Shown: positions 37,086 to 47,205, counted from the first letter of the stretch. The stretch is 64,000 nt of DNA from Ochrobactrum quorumnocens (GCF_002278035.1 NZ_CP022605.1:1-64000); one strand, 5' to 3'. The notes: generated by a model not told the origin, from the sequence alone. A program made the numbers and translations.

Positions 37086-39347
37086 ATGGATGGGAATTTC
37101 GTGAAATATGTTATCGTCGGTCAGTGGAACGCCTGCAAAGGACCAAGAGGATTATACGCACGGCTGGCGACGCTTCTTGTCGCTTCCACTGCGATTGGCA
37201 TCTGTTGTATTGAAACGGCATTCTCTGAGGAACAGACAGTAAGTACGACGATACTGGGTACAATCACAATTGGCGGTGACAGTGAAAGCCTGACTGGACC
37301 TGATGATTCAATCATCGCTAAGCGAAGCAAGGCGGCTTCTAAAACTAACACGTCGCTTCTGGAAACGCCCCAGGCAGTCAGTGTCGTAACGCGTCAGCAA
37401 ATGGATGCCCAAAGCGCCGACACGGTTCCGCAAGCGTTGCGTTATACGCCCGGTGTTCTTTCTGAAGCAAATGGTTACGACATACGATACGACTGGCTTC
37501 ATATCAGGGGCTACAACACCTATGGCACAATTTGGATGGATGGCCTGGCACTTCCGGGAGATCCGAGCAGTTATGCAACACCAAGCGTGAATCCTTATGC
37601 CCTCGAAAGAATCGAGGTAATCAAAGGACCTGCTTCGGTGCTTTATGGTCGAACAATGCCAGGTGGTCTCGTAAATTACGTGAGCAAGTCTCCGCAGGCC
37701 ACGCCGCATAATGAAGTTGTCATCGGCACCTCAGCTTTTGGTGGCATCCAGACTTCGGTGGATTCAACAGGGCCAGTTACGAAAAACGGCGATTGGCAGT
37801 ACCGGTTTGTCGGTCAATGGCGCAATATGCATACGCAGATTGATCAGGAGCGCGATCGTGCTCTGATGTTTTCGCCGAGCCTGACCTGGAGCCCTTCCAC
37901 GGAAACTTCGCTGACGCTATCTGGTTACTATCAGCGGGACCGTGCAATCTTCAATCCTCGATTTTACCCTGCGGTGGGAACATTGCTGCCCAATCCCCAC
38001 GGCCAGATACCGCGTGATCTTTATCTGGGTGATCCAGAAGCAAATGAATTCAATCGGGATTTTTACACGCTAGGCTACGAATTTTCCCATGACTTCAACG
38101 AAACCTGGAGCGTGAGACAGAACCTGCGATATAGCCGGTCCTCACAGGATATGTTCCTCGTGCTCGTTAATCCGGCATTTGCGTATCAGCCGGATGGACA
38201 TACGCTTAACCGCGCGTCAGGTGCTTCCGACGATAGACTGACATCGTTTACCGTCGATACTCAAGCTGAAGCACGTTTCAATACCGGAGAAATTGATCAC
38301 ACGGTGCTTCTCGGTCTCGAATACTTGCGCGCCACTTCAGACCGCAATTTCGGTAACACGACCGCAGGCGTTCCTCCAATAGACTATCTCAATCCCGTCT
38401 ATGGTGGGGTATCCATTCCCTATCCTGCTTATTCGACTTCAGCATTGCAAAAACAGCAGCAACTGGGGGTATATGTGCAAGATCAGGTACGTTACGATCG
38501 CTGGGTGGGAACGCTGGGTCTACGTTATGATCAATCAGAAATATCGACCTTCAATCGCCGTGCAACACCAGATAAGGCATATGTTGAGAACAGCGAAGGC
38601 CAGATTTCTGGGCGCGCAGGTCTAACTTATTTGTTTGACAACGGCCTAGCCCCTTATGTGAGTTATTCAACCACATTCACGCCTTTACTCGGCGTTGATG
38701 CGTTTGATGAGCCCTACAAAGCCCAGCGCGCCGGTCAAATCGAGGTTGGTGTGAAATATGAGCCCTTGGGGAGTAACGGTATGATCGCCGTTTCGTTCTA
38801 CAATCTTGATATTAAAAACGCGCTGACCCCTTATCTGACTACTGGGGTACAGACTGGCTACGTGCAGTCAGGAAAACAACGGGTTCGTGGAGTCGAGGTT
38901 GAAGGCAAGTTTGAGCTTACACGCGAGATTGAACTTCTTGGATCCTACGCGTACTCGGACTCAGAAATACTGGAATCCAATCTGGCTGTCGAACGGGGTC
39001 GCGAAATCCTCCGTTTGCCTGAACATCAGGCAAGCGTCTGGGCTAAATACAGCCCTATCTGGGCTTCTGGTCTTTCGGTGAGTGCGGGCGTGCGCGGCTG
39101 GTCATCCTATCAGACCGACAGCAAGTATCTAGAGAAATTACGTATCCCGGGGCAAATGCTTGTTGATCTCGGTGTCGAAATGGACTTCGGTAAAGTGAGA
39201 AAAGAGCTTGATGGCATGACACTGCGCGTCAACGCGACCAACCTGTTTGACCGTAAATATGTCTCTCACTGTCTAAATGACACCGGCGGCAGCTGTAACT
39301 ATGGAGCAGGACGTGCTGTCAACGCCAGCCTGAAATACCGTTGGTAG
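37086..39347 (+). CDS. TonB-dependent siderophore receptor
   Basis: Outer-membrane receptor of about 753 residues. A long N-terminal signal region (hydrophobic part ATLLVASTAIGICC) is followed by a possible TonB box (TTILGTITIGG), the plug domain (TPQAVSVVTRQQMDAQ through KGPASVLYGRTMPGGLVNYVSK, about 85-205) and a 22-strand barrel ending in the aromatic-terminal NASLKYRW. The ATG at 37086 is used; an in-frame TTG lies five codons earlier and a GTG six codons later. It belongs to the ferrichrome/pyoverdine-like receptor class. The gene for a periplasmic binding protein overlaps its end. Confidence 0.93.
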   Translation: MDGNFVKYVIVGQWNACKGPRGLYARLATLLVASTAIGICCIETAFSEEQTVSTTILGTITIGGDSESLTGPDDSIIAKRSKAASKTNTSLLETPQAVSVVTRQQMDAQSADTVPQALRYTPGVLSEANGYDIRYDWLHIRGYNTYGTIWMDGLALPGDPSSYATPSVNPYALERIEVIKGPASVLYGRTMPGGLVNYVSKSPQATPHNEVVIGTSAFGGIQTSVDSTGPVTKNGDWQYRFVGQWRNMHTQIDQERDRALMFSPSLTWSPSTETSLTLSGYYQRDRAIFNPRFYPAVGTLLPNPHGQIPRDLYLGDPEANEFNRDFYTLGYEFSHDFNETWSVRQNLRYSRSSQDMFLVLVNPAFAYQPDGHTLNRASGASDDRLTSFTVDTQAEARFNTGEIDHTVLLGLEYLRATSDRNFGNTTAGVPPIDYLNPVYGGVSIPYPAYSTSALQKQQQLGVYVQDQVRYDRWVGTLGLRYDQSEISTFNRRATPDKAYVENSEGQISGRAGLTYLFDNGLAPYVSYSTTFTPLLGVDAFDEPYKAQRAGQIEVGVKYEPLGSNGMIAVSFYNLDIKNALTPYLTTGVQTGYVQSGKQRVRGVEVEGKFELTREIELLGSYAYSDSEILESNLAVERGREILRLPEHQASVWAKYSPIWASGLSVSAGVRGWSSYQTDSKYLEKLRIPGQMLVDLGVEMDFGKVRKELDGMTLRVNATNLFDRKYVSHCLNDTGGSCNYGAGRAVNASLKYRW

Positions 39348-40525
39348 AGCAGTTGGGCACCCATGTTCGCGCAATTCTCACACGATTATTGCTTATCATC
39401 GGGATTCTGCCGATTTTTCTTTTGGCTGATCTTATGGGGCCAGTTCGAGAGGCGACAGCGCAGATCGTGCTTGAGGATGCTGCGGGGCGGGAGGTTCGGC
39501 TGAACGCTCCCGCAAAACGAATTGTTTTTAACGAGAGCCTGCTTCTTCTTTCATTAGCTTTGATCGAAAACGATCCTGTTTCGAGGATCGCAGGGTGGGC
39601 AAATCCGCAGCGGATCGATAAGGGGGTGTATGCTTCTTTCCACAAGCTATTTCCGGAGATCGATAACATCGCAACAGTAGGTGCGCTACAGCCAACCGAT
39701 ACTTCGGTCGAGAGTATCCTCAGCGCGTCGCCAGATCTGTTTGTGATCAACCAGTGGCAAGCGGGTTGGGAAGATACAGTTGAACTGCTCAATGCGGCCG
39801 GAGTCCCCGTGATATTTCTGGACGGGCCAGTCAATGACAAGCGAAACCCCTTGGAATCTACGGCGTTCTCCGTTGAACTACTCGGAAAGGCGATCGGGCG
39901 TGTAAAACAAGCCGGGGAATATACGGCGTTCGTGCGCCAGCGGTATAGATCGATTACCGAGCGTCTAAAAAATGTTTCAGAGCACCCAAAAGTGCTGGTT
40001 GACGGTTTTGCTAATGCCACGTGCTGTTCCACGCCTGGGCAAAACAATCGAATGACCCAAAACATTGTCTTGGCCGGAGCAGTGAGTATCGGTGCAGACG
40101 TGGTTTCTGCCTATGAAGGCAGACTCAGTCCAGAATACGTGCTTGAAACTGACCCACAGATTTACATTGCGACAGGCGCACCAAACTTATCGCCAGACAC
40201 GAGTTTGATTGTAGGGGGCGGTGTTTCCAAGGAAACCGCGCTCGCATCACTTCGCAATGTCGTTTTCAACAGTATTCGTCGCAATCTTACAGCGGTGAGT
40301 GAACGACGCGCTTTCGGTATATCGCATCAGGTGTCTATTTCGGCACTGAATGTTTTGATATTCGAGTGCTTTGCGAAATGGGCGCATCCAGAAATATTTG
40401 CAGACATTGATCCCAATGCGACGCTTGCCGAAATAAATCGGCGCTTTCTCGCGGTGCCGATAGAGGGAACATTTTGGGTGGGCCTTGACGACGAAATGAC
40501 AAAAATCGAGCCCGTAGCTCAATGA
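39341..40525 (+). CDS. Iron-siderophore ABC transporter substrate-binding protein (FecB/FhuD-like)
   Basis: Up to 394 residues. A hydrophobic signal segment (RLLLIIGILPIFLLADL) precedes the mature start near ATAQIVLEDAAGREV, and the fold has the PAKRIVFNES and VESILSASPDLFVIN features of class III binding proteins. There is no ATG near the start: TTG at 39341 overlaps the receptor stop by 7 bp, and a second TTG lies at 39353. It would hand the ferric siderophore to an inner-membrane permease, but no permease or ATPase gene follows, so those must be encoded elsewhere. Confidence 0.82.
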   Translation: MVEQLGTHVRAILTRLLLIIGILPIFLLADLMGPVREATAQIVLEDAAGREVRLNAPAKRIVFNESLLLLSLALIENDPVSRIAGWANPQRIDKGVYASFHKLFPEIDNIATVGALQPTDTSVESILSASPDLFVINQWQAGWEDTVELLNAAGVPVIFLDGPVNDKRNPLESTAFSVELLGKAIGRVKQAGEYTAFVRQRYRSITERLKNVSEHPKVLVDGFANATCCSTPGQNNRMTQNIVLAGAVSIGADVVSAYEGRLSPEYVLETDPQIYIATGAPNLSPDTSLIVGGGVSKETALASLRNVVFNSIRRNLTAVSERRAFGISHQVSISALNVLIFECFAKWAHPEIFADIDPNATLAEINRRFLAVPIEGTFWVGLDDEMTKIEPVAQ

Positions 40526-40546
40526 CGGAATTATAAAACAAACAAT

Positions 40547-41535
40547 TTGCAGCTTCTGCCATTGTTGAGTTGCCCCCACCCTGGCCTTGTCGTCAACAAG
40601 CTGTGTGATCATATGCTCGAACATGACGGGGAAGCTGAGCGCGAAGGTGCTGGAACGCTTTTGCGCATGAGATCCGCCAGCACACGGTTTGTTACAAAGG
40701 CGCGCAAGCGCGTATCGATTTATGAGCGTCAAATCTGGAAGACATTTATTTCATTCGTACGGCAGTTGTTTCCCATGTAATGGAATTTGCAAGTGAGACA
40801 GCGCCAGTTATCATCTGGCGTGACGATGGTGACGACCTTGAACGTTCACCAAATTTCCGTAAACTCGAGGTGCAGTCGATATGCGATATTACTCCGCATA
40901 TGCGACGCATTACCTTTCATTGCGACGATGCAGTAAGGTATGCCATCAACGGCCTCATACTGTGGGCAAATCCTGAGCTAAGGCCAGATATGCTTAAGTA
41001 CACACTGCGCTCGGTCGACGTTGATACCGGACTTATCGATATTGACTTTATATTGCATAACAATGCTGGACCTGGTTCAAACTATGCAGCTCAAACGCGC
41101 GTGGGTGATGAGCTCAGTGTGATTGGCCCGGGTGGCGGCGGTCTGATAGATGCTCAGTGGTATCTGTTTGCCGGAGATGAAACAGCTCTGCGCGTAATTG
41201 CGCGCATGCTGGAGTATCTACCTGCATCTGCCAGCGGCTATGCCTTTATAGAAGTCACAGATGAAAGTGAAGTCCAGTCACTATTCTTTAAAGCCGCAAT
41301 AAAGGCGAATTGGCTTTGCCGCGGTCGTGCTGCAGCGCGAACCAGAAGTTTGCTTCAGGGTGCGATATGAAGTGTGAGAATGCCGGATCTCCAAATACGC
41401 CGATATGTTTGGGCGGGCTGTGAGTACGATGCTTTCTGCTCCATCCGCATCTACCTTCCTGGTGAACAAAAATTGGATAAGGCAGAACATCTCGTCGTTC
41501 CCTACTGGCGCAGGGGTGTCGACGACCATAGTTGA
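40547..41535 (+). pseudogene. Siderophore-interacting protein (DUF2218 + FAD-binding SIP), broken
   Basis: Remnant of a ferric-siderophore reductase. The N-terminal DUF2218 part starts with VVNKLCDHMLEHDGEAE in one frame, then continues in another (YKGAQARIDL), so a frameshift lies between about 40650 and 40690. An in-frame TGA at 40723-40725 and another at 41368-41370 interrupt the second frame. The middle part (ITPHMRRITFHCDD, YTLRSVDVDTGLIDIDFILH) and the C-terminal part (YVWAGCEYDAFCSIRIYL, VVPYWRRGVDDHS, stop at 41533-41535) are clear. The stretch 40780-41370 alone is open for 196 residues but lacks both ends of the protein. Confidence 0.82.
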
Positions 41536-41598
41536 TCGACGGCATCTTCAATGTTTACGATAAAGAGACTTATAAACCGAACGACAATTAATTCTCTC

Positions 41599-42501
41599 TT
41601 ATGGAAGGAGATGTCGCTTGAGTAGAGCCTCAAGCCAGTCAGCGAAGACCTGTAACCGTCGTGAGAGATGTTGGCGATGGGGATAGAGCAGTGTCATGGG
41701 CATAGGTTGGGCGCGGTGTCGTGGCATTACTTCGATCAGATCACCTGCTTCTAAATGATTGTGCACATCATATGCTGGGATTTGGATCAAGCCGAGACCA
41801 GCTAAACAACAAGCGATGTACGCTTCCGCACTATTTACTGTAATACGCCCAGGCAGATGCACCGCGTGAAGCACATCATCTTCTAGCCATTCCCAAGGTT
41901 CAACCCGACCGCTTGATGGGGATGAATAGTTAATTGCCAAATGGCTTGCGAGTTCGTCCGGTGTGTGAGGTCTGCCATAGCGCTTTAAGTAAGCTGGGCT
42001 GGCAACATTGATTAGAGGCAGCTTGCCAATTGAACGCCCGATAAGGCCGGAGTCGCTTAGTGGGCCGACACGCAAAACGCAGTCAACACTGTCCTCTATC
42101 AGGTTCACTGCACGATCCGTTACCCCGAAATCAATGTCGATCTGCGGATAAAGATTAAGAAAATCTGGCAACGCAGGCGCTATTATCAGACGACCGATAC
42201 GTCCCGGAACATCAACGCGGAGCTTTCCGGATGGCTGTGCTGCTGCTTGTCGAAAGAGACTTTCGGCATCTTCGACATCGGCTATGACCCGCTGGCAGCG
42301 TTCGTAAAATGCCTCACCATCGTGTGTCGGAGAGACTTTACGGGTCGTGCGGTGAAGCAGTCGTGTGCCGATACGCCCTTCCAACTCCTGAATTGCCGCC
42401 GAGACTGAAGACCGCGGAATGGAAAGCGTATTGGCGGCACGTGTGAAACTTGAACACTCGACAACACGAGTAAAAATTCGAAATAGGTCTATCCGGTCCA
42501 A
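41599..42501 (-). CDS. LysR-family regulator divergent from an SDR gene
   Basis: 300-residue LysR protein. The helix-turn-helix is at residues 3-60 (LFRIFTRVVECSSFTRAANT, RSSVSAAIQELEGRIG). TTG at 42501 is preferred since GAGG and AGGG lie upstream and it gives the standard N-terminus; the frame extends 45 residues further into the divergent promoter region, which is unlikely. The C-terminal domain belongs to the class that often controls a divergent oxidoreductase (CAEAYIACCLAGLGLIQIP-like region). It probably regulates the SDR gene next to it. Confidence 0.87.
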   Translation of the reverse strand: MDRIDLFRIFTRVVECSSFTRAANTLSIPRSSVSAAIQELEGRIGTRLLHRTTRKVSPTHDGEAFYERCQRVIADVEDAESLFRQAAAQPSGKLRVDVPGRIGRLIIAPALPDFLNLYPQIDIDFGVTDRAVNLIEDSVDCVLRVGPLSDSGLIGRSIGKLPLINVASPAYLKRYGRPHTPDELASHLAINYSSPSSGRVEPWEWLEDDVLHAVHLPGRITVNSAEAYIACCLAGLGLIQIPAYDVHNHLEAGDLIEVMPRHRAQPMPMTLLYPHRQHLSRRLQVFADWLEALLKRHLLP

Positions 42502-42634
42502 TCGCCCTAATTCCTCAATTGTATCGGTTTTCTGACAAGTGATGTCAGGATGCACATCTTTATCTTGAATGTATAGACGATACATTCCTCCAACGAAAGT
42601 GACCGAGGTCGCCATTGGGCATAGGAGGCTATTC

Positions 42635-43408
42635 ATGACTGATCACAGCATCAAAGGTAAAACCGTCTTTATCGCTGGCGGTGGCAAAAACCTTGGCGGC
42701 TTGCTTGCACGCGATTTTGCCGCTCACGGTGCCAAAGCAATCGCTATTCACTACAATAGCGTTGCGAGCAAGGCAGATGCAGAAGCTACCGTAGCCGCTG
42801 TAAAAGCCGTTGGCGCTGAAGCAATCGCCTTTCAGGCCGATCTGACAACGGCCGATGCTGTCGAAAAGTTGTTTACAGACGCTGTAGCGTCAATCGGTCG
42901 TCCAGACATCGCGATTAATACGGTCGGCAAAGTGCTTAAAAAGCCGATTTTAGATATTTCGGAGGCTGAGTACGATGAAATGAGTGCAGTTAACGCTAAG
43001 GCCGCATTTTTCTTTATTAAAGAAGCAGGCAACCATCTCAATGATAATGGTAAGCTTTTGACGCTGGTCACCTCGCTATTGGGTGCCTTCACGCCATTTT
43101 ATGCGAGTTATGCAGGTACCAAGGCCCCCATTGAGCATTTCACGAGGGCAGCCTCAAAGGAGTTTGGCGGTCGCGGCATCTCGGTCACAGCAATCGGACC
43201 TGGCCCGATGGATACGCCGTTTTTCTATCCGGCTGAAGGAGACGATGCGGTTGCTTATCACAAGACCGCTGCGGCACTGTCAAATTTCTCCAAAACAGGT
43301 CTCACCGATATTGAGGATATTGTTCCTTACATCCGCTTCATGGTTTCAGATGGCTGGTGGATGACCGGTCAGACTATTCTGGTCAATGGAGGGTATACGA
43401 CGAAGTAA
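42635..43408 (+). CDS. Short-chain dehydrogenase/reductase
   Basis: 257-residue SDR oxidoreductase using NAD(P)H. The cofactor motif is AGGGKNLGGLLA (a variant of TGxxxGxG), and the catalytic residues are S147 in LVTSLLGAF and Y159-x3-K163 in YAGTK. The strong AGGAGG upstream of the ATG at 42635 decides the start over one 22 codons earlier. It is divergent from a LysR regulator, a common arrangement. The substrate is unknown. Confidence 0.92.
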   Translation: MTDHSIKGKTVFIAGGGKNLGGLLARDFAAHGAKAIAIHYNSVASKADAEATVAAVKAVGAEAIAFQADLTTADAVEKLFTDAVASIGRPDIAINTVGKVLKKPILDISEAEYDEMSAVNAKAAFFFIKEAGNHLNDNGKLLTLVTSLLGAFTPFYASYAGTKAPIEHFTRAASKEFGGRGISVTAIGPGPMDTPFFYPAEGDDAVAYHKTAAALSNFSKTGLTDIEDIVPYIRFMVSDGWWMTGQTILVNGGYTTK

Positions 43409-44218
43409 AAAATAGGGGGCGGTTTATCGAATTGGTCAGACCGCCCATTCGCTTTGGTTTATCAAGACCATATTGAAAACGAAGAATTGCAATGGATTAT
43501 TTGCGAAAAGATCTGGGTATTTAGTTGGAAAACCCACAGAAAAGCTTTCGGAAACTATTTGAATTGCGGCATGAATCGGTCCCGCAAGTCAGGCTTGGTA
43601 GAACAGATCCGTCCACAATGTAGAGATTGTCTGATTCTCGCAGATGCAATTGAGCGTCCACTACGGACAACTCATTCTTGCCCATGCGACAGGTGTCTGA
43701 AGGATGGTGATGGGCAATTCGCCGCGACTGGTCGGATGTTTAACACCAAACAGCAATGAATAAGCGCTGGCCGTTACGGGAGCAGTGAAGCATTCCGACG
43801 AGATCGCGCGACGCCGTAACCAACAACGATTTCGGGTTGGCCATCCGCGGAAAAGTCGCCCGCGCATATAGGCCGTGCTCTTCGCATATTTACGAAGTGT
43901 AAGGCGTTCCAGTGGTCGGGCGGAGAAGATCACATGACGCGTTGGTCGGATTTGATCTCAAAGGTGGACGCGAGGCAGGCCGCAGCATTTCTAACACGTC
44001 CCCGATACTAGCGACGCACGTTCTCTAGCGTTCCATCCATTAACGGCACCACATTCGCAACTGGCTGCCGATGACCAGCTCGGGACCTGCTCAAACGGAC
44101 GGCTTTCGATCGGTATCGAACATCCGGGCTACATTGTTGCCGATCTCAGCGAGGCCATTTAAGTGGCCGGATAAGGCGAAAAGACTAAAACCTGCTATGG
44201 TTTCCTATGCGCGCGCAT
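43409..44218. other. Gene-poor stretch with no intact gene recognised
   Basis: About 810 bp between the SDR gene and the YehW-like permease. Short open frames on both strands (for example a 90-codon one on the minus strand around 43661-43933) have no recognisable motif or ribosome site. The region may hold decayed sequence and the 3' end of the leftward importer transcript, but I cannot name any remnant. Confidence 0.4.
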
Positions 44219-44950
44219 TTAGTGGGCGTTGCTTCTCAACCTTCGCTCAGCATAAACGAAGGCCGCATTGATAAGGATCGCAAGTGCTGCGACGATAAAG
44301 CCCCCCTGTAAAACGAAAGCCGTATTTCCCGATAACAGTCCTGCAACAATAACTTCACCCAGTGTACTTGCAGCGACGGTCGAGCCGATGGTTGCAGTGG
44401 AGAGCGAGATGATCGCGGCTAGACGAACGCCCGACAGGATGACCGGCAGAGCTAATGGCAGTTCGACATTAAACAGCAATTGTCGGCCGGTCATGCCCAT
44501 GCCACGTCCTGCATCAACCACGGATGGTTCAAGCTCGGTGAGACCTGTCAGCGTGTTTTCAAAGATCGGCAGCAAGCCATAAAGCAGAAGCGCGATGAAG
44601 GCAGGAATCGAGCCGAAGCCAAAGATCGGCACAGCGATGGCGAGAACTGCGACCGGCGGAAAAGTTTGGCCGATATTGGCCACTGCGCGCGAGATCGGCA
44701 GGAATTCACGTCCGCTAGGTCGCGTCGTTAAAATACCGAGCGTCACGGCGATGATGGTTGCAGTCAGTGTTGCGATGCCGACCAGCGCCAGATGGTTCAT
44801 GGTCAGTGCCAGCAGGGAGTTCTGCGTATAGATGGCCGGTGCATTATTGCGGGTGAAAGGTGCCAACCAGCTTTGAAACCATTCCGGCTTCAGAATGAAA
44901 GTACAAAGCAGGACCAGCAGTGCGATCTTCAGGACTGTGCCCAGTCTCAT
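44219..44950 (-). CDS. yehW: YehW-like betaine-type ABC transporter permease
   Basis: 243-residue permease of the OpuC/ProW class with about five or six helices and the EAA-type loop (VDAGRGMGMTGRQLLFNVELPLALP). Length and gene order (binding protein, long permease, ATPase, short permease) match yehZYXW of enterobacteria. Its start overlaps the ATPase stop by 4 bp. It probably pairs with the long permease to form the pore for a quaternary-amine substrate. Confidence 0.88.
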   Translation of the reverse strand: MRLGTVLKIALLVLLCTFILKPEWFQSWLAPFTRNNAPAIYTQNSLLALTMNHLALVGIATLTATIIAVTLGILTTRPSGREFLPISRAVANIGQTFPPVAVLAIAVPIFGFGSIPAFIALLLYGLLPIFENTLTGLTELEPSVVDAGRGMGMTGRQLLFNVELPLALPVILSGVRLAAIISLSTATIGSTVAASTLGEVIVAGLLSGNTAFVLQGGFIVAALAILINAAFVYAERRLRSNAH

Positions 44951-45885
44951 GCGACCCTCCGGGCGTGCTTTTCAATTGCAGCGCGGGTGATGCGGCCGAT
45001 GATCTGACCATCACGGCTGACAGGGAGTGCGGTGCGACCTGACCATAGGCTTGCGCCCAGTGCTTCACGCAGCGACATGTCACTGTTGATCGCATCACCA
45101 CTCGCGCCGCCGGTCTCGACGAGACCGTCAACGGTTTCAAGCGACAACAGACGGAATACGCGGTCACTGCCACCGCCGAGCAGGGCATGGACAAAGTCCG
45201 TTGCTGGTTTGGTGATGATTTCTTCCGGCGTTGCATATTGCAGCAACTTGCCCTTATCCATCACTGCAATACGCGAGCCAAGGCGGATCGCTTCTTCCAT
45301 ATCATGGGTAACAAGCACGATGGTGGTGCCATAATGTTTCTGGATCGCCAGCAGATCTTCCTGAGCTTTGTCGCGGATGATCGGGTCAAGCGCACCGAAT
45401 GGCTCATCCATCAGGAGGATTGCTGGATTGGATGCCAAAGCACGGGCAACGCCAATACGCTGTTGCTGACCGCCTGAAAGTTCATGCGGCATACGGTTGC
45501 GATAGATCGCAGGATCGAGGTGAAACAGTGATAGCAATTCATCCACACGCGTGGAGATTTTAGCCTTGTCCCAGCCGAGCAGCGTGGGGACTGTGCCGAT
45601 ATTTTCCGCAATGGTGCGGTGTGGAAACAGTCCATGGCCCTGAATGGCATAGCCGATGCCGCGTCGCAGAATATGAGGTGGTAGTTCTCGGTTGTCTTTG
45701 CCGTCGATCTTGATCACGCCATGGCTTGGTTCGACAAGGCGGTTAATCATGCGCATCAGCGTTGTCTTGCCGGAGCCAGACGTGCCAACGATGACGGCCA
45801 AATCACCCGCGTCGATTGTCAGCGAAACATTGTCGACGGCCGTTTGCGCGCCATAAATACGGGTGATGTTTGAAATCTCGATCAT
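44947..45885 (-). CDS. yehX: YehX-like betaine-type ABC transporter ATP-binding protein
   Basis: 312-residue ATPase of the OpuCA/ProV class. Walker A is VGTSGSGKTTLMRMI (about residues 34-48), the signature LSGGQQQRIGVARAL and Walker B ILLMDEPFGALDP. A C-terminal extension of about 80 residues includes a CBS-like module (DMSLREALGASLWSGRTALP, DGQIIGRITRAA), which in this class can sense ionic strength or nucleotides. It lies 11 bp after the long permease gene. Confidence 0.92.
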   Translation of the reverse strand: MIEISNITRIYGAQTAVDNVSLTIDAGDLAVIVGTSGSGKTTLMRMINRLVEPSHGVIKIDGKDNRELPPHILRRGIGYAIQGHGLFPHRTIAENIGTVPTLLGWDKAKISTRVDELLSLFHLDPAIYRNRMPHELSGGQQQRIGVARALASNPAILLMDEPFGALDPIIRDKAQEDLLAIQKHYGTTIVLVTHDMEEAIRLGSRIAVMDKGKLLQYATPEEIITKPATDFVHALLGGGSDRVFRLLSLETVDGLVETGGASGDAINSDMSLREALGASLWSGRTALPVSRDGQIIGRITRAAIEKHARRVA

Positions 45886-45896
45886 AGGACGGGCTC

Positions 45897-47084
45897 CTAA
45901 TTCTGGTGGCCGCGGCTGATTTCTATCAGCGCGTCAAGCAAGATGGCGGCGACGAAGGCCATGGCAACGGTCGGCAAAGCACCGAGCAACACCAGATCGG
46001 TGGCTGTCTGGGCGATGCCCTGAAAGACGAACATGCCAAGACCTCCGCCGCCCACAAGGCCGGCAATAACCGCAAGGCCGATATTCTGCACCAACACCAC
46101 GCGGATGCCGGTGAGGATTACGGGGAACGCCAACGGCAATTCCACTGAGAACAAGCGCTGGCGGCGGGTCATGCCCACACCGCGAGCGGCGTCCACAACG
46201 GAAGGCGAGACATTATCAAGGCCGGTAACGGTTGCTGAAACGATGGGCAGAAGTGCATAGGCGACGAGAGCGATGAAGGCTGGTGCTGGACCGATACCAG
46301 CGATGCCAAGTACTCTCGCACCGGGCAGATTGGCGCCAACCCATGCCAGCGGCGCAATCAGCACGCCGAACAGGGCCATGGATGGGATAGTCTGGATGAC
46401 ATTGAAGAAGGACAGAACAGCATCGCGCAGGCGCTTGACGCGGTGGATAAGTATGCCGATTGGCGTGGCGATGATGAAGGCTGCAATGAGGGAGCCGATC
46501 GCGAGAAAAGCGTGAGTGCTCAGTGCGCTCATGAACGCACCGCGACGAGAGGCATACTCCTTGAGAATGGAAATGTCGTTCCAGACGCCGCTATAGAGAA
46601 ACACGCCAAGAAGGACCACGAAGATACCTAGCGCTGCCAGCCGTGAAAGCGGCTTGAGACGCATGCGGACAAGCGTGTCACCAATGGCGAGTGCCAGCGC
46701 AAAGAGTATTAGCCACAGGCTGCCGCCGGGCGAAACACGGGCATAATTATTGCCTGCCGGTGTAAGGTAGGTCGCGCTCCAGCCAATAGCGATGGCGAGC
46801 GTAACAAGGGTGATTACCAGAAGGCCAAGACGCAATGTCAGCTGCGTGCGCAGCGCCATGACGAGGGCAGTGACCAACGACAGGACAATCAGTGCAAACG
46901 CCTGTAACGATGGTAAGGCATTCCAAATAAAGACTGGTGCAGTCGCCGCGACGCGATTGGGACGCACGAGGGCAAAAGGCTGGATGAACATCGCAGCAAT
47001 GATGATGAGGGAAATTACCAGCCCCAGTCGGTCAAAGGCAAAACGTGGGTGAGAGGCGGCGGTACGGTCTGCGGCTAATTGCAT
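45897..47084 (-). CDS. yehY: YehY-like betaine-type ABC transporter permease, long form
   Basis: 395-residue permease. The C-terminal half is the transport domain with the loop VDAARGVGMTRRQRLFSVELPLAFP, near-identical in pattern to that of the short permease. The N-terminal half adds four or five extra helices, as in YehY. With YehW it would make a heterodimeric channel. It follows the binding-protein gene after 121 bp containing a hairpin. Confidence 0.9.
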   Translation of the reverse strand: MQLAADRTAASHPRFAFDRLGLVISLIIIAAMFIQPFALVRPNRVAATAPVFIWNALPSLQAFALIVLSLVTALVMALRTQLTLRLGLLVITLVTLAIAIGWSATYLTPAGNNYARVSPGGSLWLILFALALAIGDTLVRMRLKPLSRLAALGIFVVLLGVFLYSGVWNDISILKEYASRRGAFMSALSTHAFLAIGSLIAAFIIATPIGILIHRVKRLRDAVLSFFNVIQTIPSMALFGVLIAPLAWVGANLPGARVLGIAGIGPAPAFIALVAYALLPIVSATVTGLDNVSPSVVDAARGVGMTRRQRLFSVELPLAFPVILTGIRVVLVQNIGLAVIAGLVGGGGLGMFVFQGIAQTATDLVLLGALPTVAMAFVAAILLDALIEISRGHQN

Positions 47085-47169
47085 GGTGAGTCCTGTTCGC
47101 CGGGAATTCTACTGGCTTTAGCGACGATTGCGCTTAGCATCGCTCGAGAACCAGCCTTAAGGATTGAGT

Positions 47170-47198
47170 CCCTGCCGAAGCAATTTATTCCGGCAGGG
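47170..47198 (-). terminator. Intra-operon hairpin after the YehZ-like gene
   Basis: A perfect 8-bp stem (CCCTGCCG / CGGCAGGG) with a 13-base loop starts 8 bp beyond the binding-protein stop. There is no T-run on the minus strand. It probably protects the binding-protein mRNA and lowers expression of the permease genes relative to it. Confidence 0.55.
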
Positions 47199-47205
47199 AA
47201 AAGGG

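Noticed and set aside
40780..41370. Intact short siderophore-interacting protein
   Set aside because: The N-terminal domain lies upstream in another frame and the conserved C-terminus continues in frame after the TGA, so this is an interrupted gene, not a complete small protein.
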